Position numbers and translations under genes: made by a program. A stretch of DNA of 64,000 nucleotides from Stratiolaelaps scimitus (Eukaryota > Arthropoda > Arachnida > Mesostigmata > Laelapidae): assembly GCA_019614645.1 (NCBI GenBank), contig JABWDB010000005.1:16977001-17041000 (forward strand), in the 5' to 3' direction. Positions 59,823-64,000 of the stretch are shown here, piece by piece (positions within the stretch are counted from its first letter, which is position 1; every line of letters starts with the position of its first letter). The notes beneath the pieces were generated by a model. The model had not been told where the DNA came from. It made no database searches and saw only the letters and a program-made list of their open reading frames with translations.

Positions 59823-62800
59823 GGTATATAGCATTGCTCAGGCAGAGAAGCAAGCAGGCTCAAAGGCCCGCGCACGATCCAATGGCGCCAGACACTGCAT
59901 CGCGCCTAACAGAATCTAATACTAGGACGCTACATGGAGATGGCTGTCCACGGGGCCGACAGAGGAGAAAGGCGTCGGAACAGAATTGGAGGGATTGCTG
60001 GGGTTGGGGGCGATCTGTGAAATTCCCTCCCATCGACGTCTCCGCTTGTCTCGCAATTTCACACCAGCCCCGCCAACGCTACCGCCAACGCTACTACGTG
60101 TATCGCACAATTATCGGCATGCGTAGCTTGCCAGCCAGCGAGGCATGCTTGCTCGCTCCGGGGTATTGTTACCCTGCCCCGGTAGTTGGCCCTCGGCACG
60201 ATCCGACAGGACGCTCAGTCGATAAGCGGGCGCTCGATAGGTTCAACCATATTGATGTTATATCTAGCGTGATGTTTTGATATGATGCTTGGTGAGATGG
60301 TGTGTGTTTGTGTGTGCAGACGCTGGACCATATCGTTATTCCGCCTCCTCTGGTTGGCTGTTGTCGTTCGCCTCCTGATTCGACTTTTCTACAATTTTCG
60401 TCGGTTTCAGCCAAATCGGCTATGTTAACCCTCAAGAGGAAAGACGCAAGCAAAACGGAGCGTATGGGTACGCAGCCACTTATGGTCCATATTCGCCGGT
60501 GAACTTACTTAGAGATATCAGATCAGCTATACTTTCTCGCTAACGCTATTGTACATAGCGTATATGTGTGTGAGCTGGCAATGCTGATAGAGCTGCTACT
60601 GCTGCCGTCGGGTAGAAGTAAACGAGAAGATTCGTCGAGGTTTTTACGATTTTAATAAGAAATAGACAAACAAGACAAGTGACGAGACACGGGCCAGGGC
60701 GGGGGCTGGGTGAGAGGTGGATCTGCACAAAATCACGAAGTCGTGAATAACGACAGCATCGATCTACTCGGTCGGCTGCGGCAGCGATCACACCAGCAGC
60801 GTGTTTGGCTCGCGAGTGCTCTCGTTCCCAGGGAGACACTATGGGCGTGTTTCATTCATTTTTTTTTGCTTTGTTTGTTTATTTGCTACCTGCTTTATGT
60901 TACAACTGCTTTTGCCATTACAACTGTTGTTGGCATTTTGCCAAGCTTGTACCAATGTTATTTATAGGAGAAGGTGTGGTATCGGTTTTTTTTTCCCGGC
61001 GATTCTCTTCGCCATTGCACAAGACGATGCGCAACGTGGAGAGTGGATGCCCGCCGTAAGTGTGAAGTATAACGACAAAACCTATACGGGGAGTCGTTCT
61101 CGTTCGCCTATATTGTACGTTTCCGCATTTTGTTCCTTCGGCGCGGCTTGCTTTTGTCCATGATTTAAAGGGGGGTGAGGATAGAGGAAATTGCCGGCTG
61201 GCGTCTCGTGGATTAGTTTCAGCAATTTGTAGATTATTTACCCGAGTGACGCTACAAAGCGCTGGCTAATACCCTTACGATAATATGACGCGCCAAAACA
61301 AGATGACTTAAGTTGACGAACGGCAGCCGGCTGATGGACGATAAAGCTCCTTCGCTGGTTGGTGTCGTTTCTTTTTCAACTGCAGCTGAAAAAAGTTGTC
61401 GTGCCAACATGTTGAGCTAAAAGTATCGCCGTCGATCTAAAAGTATCGCTATCGAATAAAACACGACTTGCTGTTGTTGCGGTCAACAACTACACAACAA
61501 GAACACAACTACGGCTGCCACGTCTGCCGCGCGACGAGCAAAGGAATTGGCATCGACCATTGAGGATTCGTTGGTTGCTGAGCGAGTGCGAGGTGCGTCT
61601 TGATCTTGCTGTTTCTGCTGTTGTTGTTGTTGTTGTTGTTCTCCGTCGCTATTCATCGCATAACGTCCAGCTTGGTCCAATGCCGAATGCCCATCGCCCG
61701 CCGGTGGTCCGCTCCTGTCCGGCCTGGCCCATCCGCATCTCTGTCTGCTGTACGCGTTGTACAAATCCTTCTTGGGTTCGCTTGCTGAAAGAGAAGGAAC
61801 GATCGTTCCACGATGAGCACAGCACAACGTTGGTGCTGTCAATAGACGCTGGTGCCGCTCCAGCAGTCGGTAGCTACAGCAGTTGCATCGGGATCAGCAG
61901 CTGAAGCAGCGGGCAACGGAGGCGACGGCGTGCGTGCCTGTCTACCTGCCAGCTTGGCTGGCTGGTAGCCACCCGGCAAAGTCACCACGATTCCTAGCTG
62001 GAAACGAAGACGATGCCAACCGAAAACAGCAGCCGAACCAACACAACTCGTTGACGAAAAAAAGTCTACGAAGAAAATCGACGAGAGAAAGAAGCCAACG
62101 AAGAAGAAGAAGATGAGGAAGAAAAAATCGAAATCGACGAAGTCGTCTCCAACAGAGCCCCTACCACTGCGTCTAACAGCAGCGCCACCATCGGGCGACT
62201 CCTCGATGGTCGTGGCACGCCATTCGTCACGCGTTGCCTTGCCATGCCGCTCGCTATGCACTATAGACCGCCGTGGCGCGCCGCGTAGAGCCGCTCACCG
62301 CAGACGGGGACTGATACCTCGGCGGTGGCGTCGAACGGCTTCGGCAGGGCCCGACCGATACTGCCAGTTTGTACGGTGAGCCGCTCTTCTCCCGCTGTGG
62401 CGTTTTCCTTGCTGGCGTTTTTCCGCTGGCCGGCTGTAGGCTCTTGAATCGAGGACTGCCTTATTGCCACACAACGATCGCCGTCGCAGAACCGGCCGGT
62501 AGCGGTGGCGGTTGTCGTAACAGATGCAATGGTCGCCGTCGTTCGCGACGTCGCCACCGTTAGGAAGACCGGCAGCTTTAGGACCTCTATTCGCGTCGTG
62601 GAAGAGCCCGCGTCAAAAGTAACAGTTAGTTCCTCCAAGACTAGAGCGGTGGCCGGAGTTCCAGGGGAATTCCGAACTCGCTCTCGTCCCCACGTCCTCC
62701 CCGCGCGGATAGCGTGCGTGGCACGCGCGTGCGCACCACTAGCGACAGCAGCGAACCCAGCGGCCTGCTCCGCAAGCTCAACGCTGCTCTCGTTCGGTTT

Positions 62801-64000
62801 CTTCTGCCGAGCAGCGATCCCCCAACCTGCATATTCACTGCTGCCGCCAGCCTCGTCGCCTCCCCGGGCCCTCCACAGTGGACCATCGTATCGACATCGC
62901 GGATGAGCCGAGTCAATCCTCGGACTAAGAAGACACGTCTACGATGACGACGACGACGACGACGACGAACGGCCTGGACAGCGAGAATGTTTTCTACCAC
63001 TGCGAACTGCTGGTAGCTAGCATTATACCTCGCTGGTAGGGCGACAGCGACCAGGCGAGGTGAGACAGGGCCGGCCGAGCGACGAGAAGAGGCAAGCAAT
63101 GAACGACAGCAATGGCTACGACGACACGGGAGCCCAAACAATTTGGTGGCGAGAGCTTGAGCGCCGAAAAGAAGTCTCCTGACATGAAGCTGCTGAGCGA
63201 CTGCTGCTATCGCTGCTTCTGCTGCTGCTGCTGCCAGCGCTATGACGCTGCTGGACTGACCCACATATAGCAGCATCAGCAGCAGTGGCTAGCACCAGTT
63301 CGACAGTGAACGAAGATGGTTGCTGGCGCAGCCGCCGGACACCAGTGAAGAGTCGACGCTCAGCGGAGAAGCACAGCTATGCGCCTGCCTGTGCGAGTAC
63401 CTGTGTTTATGAGTGTGTGTTAGAGGAGCATGACTGCTGCTGCTGCGGCTGCTGTTGTTGTTGCCGTTGTACAACAGTAAGCAGTAAATAGCTGCAAGTG
63501 CAAACTGTTGTTCATCGGGGTTCTTCGACAAGAAGTCAGCAGGGGATGGATGCCGGTAGGGAATAGAAGCCCGTGAGCTGAGCGGAGCCACCAGATTCAG
63601 CACAACCAGAAGCGCCACACGAAAAACACGACGATGGCGTCGACAGCAGCAGCAGCAGCGATGACGACGGCGACGAACCGGCAGGAACGAAAAACATCGA
63701 CAGAGAAAAAGAGGCACCGGGGGGCGGGGCAGTGCCTACCCGTCGAGGTGGCTGGCCCGCGGCGGCGGCGGCGGCGGCGGCCGCTGCAATTGTGCCAACG
63801 GACCAAAGGCCGGAGGGCCATGGTCCGTTGCGTCGGTAAACTCTTTCCGCTGCGAGAGACGATGATGGAGCAGTGCTGCTGAACACAGGGGGGAGGAGCG
63901 GTGACACGTTGGGGAGGATTTTGACGGCAACGACAGACAACGCACGTTGTCGGACGAAGATAAAAGGAGAGAGAGAGAGGATGAAGAGCAGCCGTGGCAC
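59821..64000. other. GC-rich, trinucleotide-rich region at the right edge
   Basis: Similar in character to 27.2-30.5 kb: high CpG, runs of TGT (61617-61640), CAG (63640-63660), GCG (63760-63782) and CGA/GAC (62942-62968), with long open frames on both strands. The frames (for example 63276-62641 minus, 211 codons; 64000-63536 minus, open at the edge) translate to Arg-, Ala- or Ser-rich low-complexity sequence without domains. It may be the promoter or leader of a gene lying beyond the window. A small AATAAA-containing tandem repeat (AAAAGTATCGC) lies at 61418-61452. Confidence 0.3.
61617..61640. repeat. (TGT)n trinucleotide repeat
   Basis: Eight tandem TGT units. Encodes poly-Gln on the opposite strand in an unsupported frame. 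Confidence 0.85.

Noticed and set aside
62261..64000. Frames up to 211 codons near the right edge, including one open at 64000
   Set aside because: Low-complexity Arg/Ala/Ser translations of trinucleotide repeats, equally open on both strands. Some lack an ATG.
1..64000. CRISPR arrays, operons, phage or bacterial elements
   Set aside because: No spaced direct repeats, no ribosome-binding sites and no prokaryotic gene clusters. All firm genes are eukaryotic.

Overview
The window is animal nuclear DNA with intron-containing genes, GT-AG splicing, AATAAA poly(A) signals, many (TA)n and (ATT)n microsatellites, a mariner element and tRNA-like short repeats. There are no operons and no bacterial-type promoters. 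The gene content (an insect/mite-type ELOVL elongase, TBC1D13, a DD34D mariner) and the mix of very short introns (56-77 nt) with longer ones fit an arthropod. A mite of the Varroa/Tropilaelaps kind is my guess, not something the sequence proves.

Layout. (1) 6-897, minus: the visible exons of a gene running off the left edge, probably containing a Tudor-like module. (2) 1095-1925, plus: an intronless fatty-acid elongase whose HxxHH box reads NISHH. (3) 4629-10699, minus: a complete nine-exon TBC1D13-type RabGAP, convergent with the elongase. Every splice phase agrees and both catalytic fingers are present. (4) 14041-25054, minus: a gene I assembled from 14 exons. It encodes a signal peptide, several fibronectin-III-like modules, one membrane span and a short basic tail, in the style of a short cytokine receptor. 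One intron in it appears to be GC-AG. (5) 27.2-30.5 kb: a GC- and CpG-rich stretch full of trinucleotide runs, leading into the first coding exon (30487-30727, plus) of a claudin/PMP22-superfamily membrane protein. Its later exons were not found. (6) 32.2-32.8 kb: a retroposon-like unit on the minus strand with a tRNA-like head. (7) 35284-36569: a full-length mariner with TA target duplication and matching inverted repeats. Its transposase has Tyr where the first catalytic Asp should be. (8) 36.6-64 kb: mostly non-coding or unassigned. It holds two more tRNA-like loci, many microsatellites, one small open frame for a secreted Cys-rich peptide (54718-54987), and a second GC-rich trinucleotide-repeat region at the right edge (59.5-64 kb).

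The genes belong to unrelated pathways (lipid elongation, Rab GTPase control, cell-surface signalling, junction-type membrane protein), as expected for a eukaryotic gene neighbourhood. I found no clustered multi-gene system. The most novel items are the fibronectin-III receptor assembled here, the altered elongase box and the small Cys-rich secreted peptide. Exon boundaries were derived by eye from splice consensus and reading phase.
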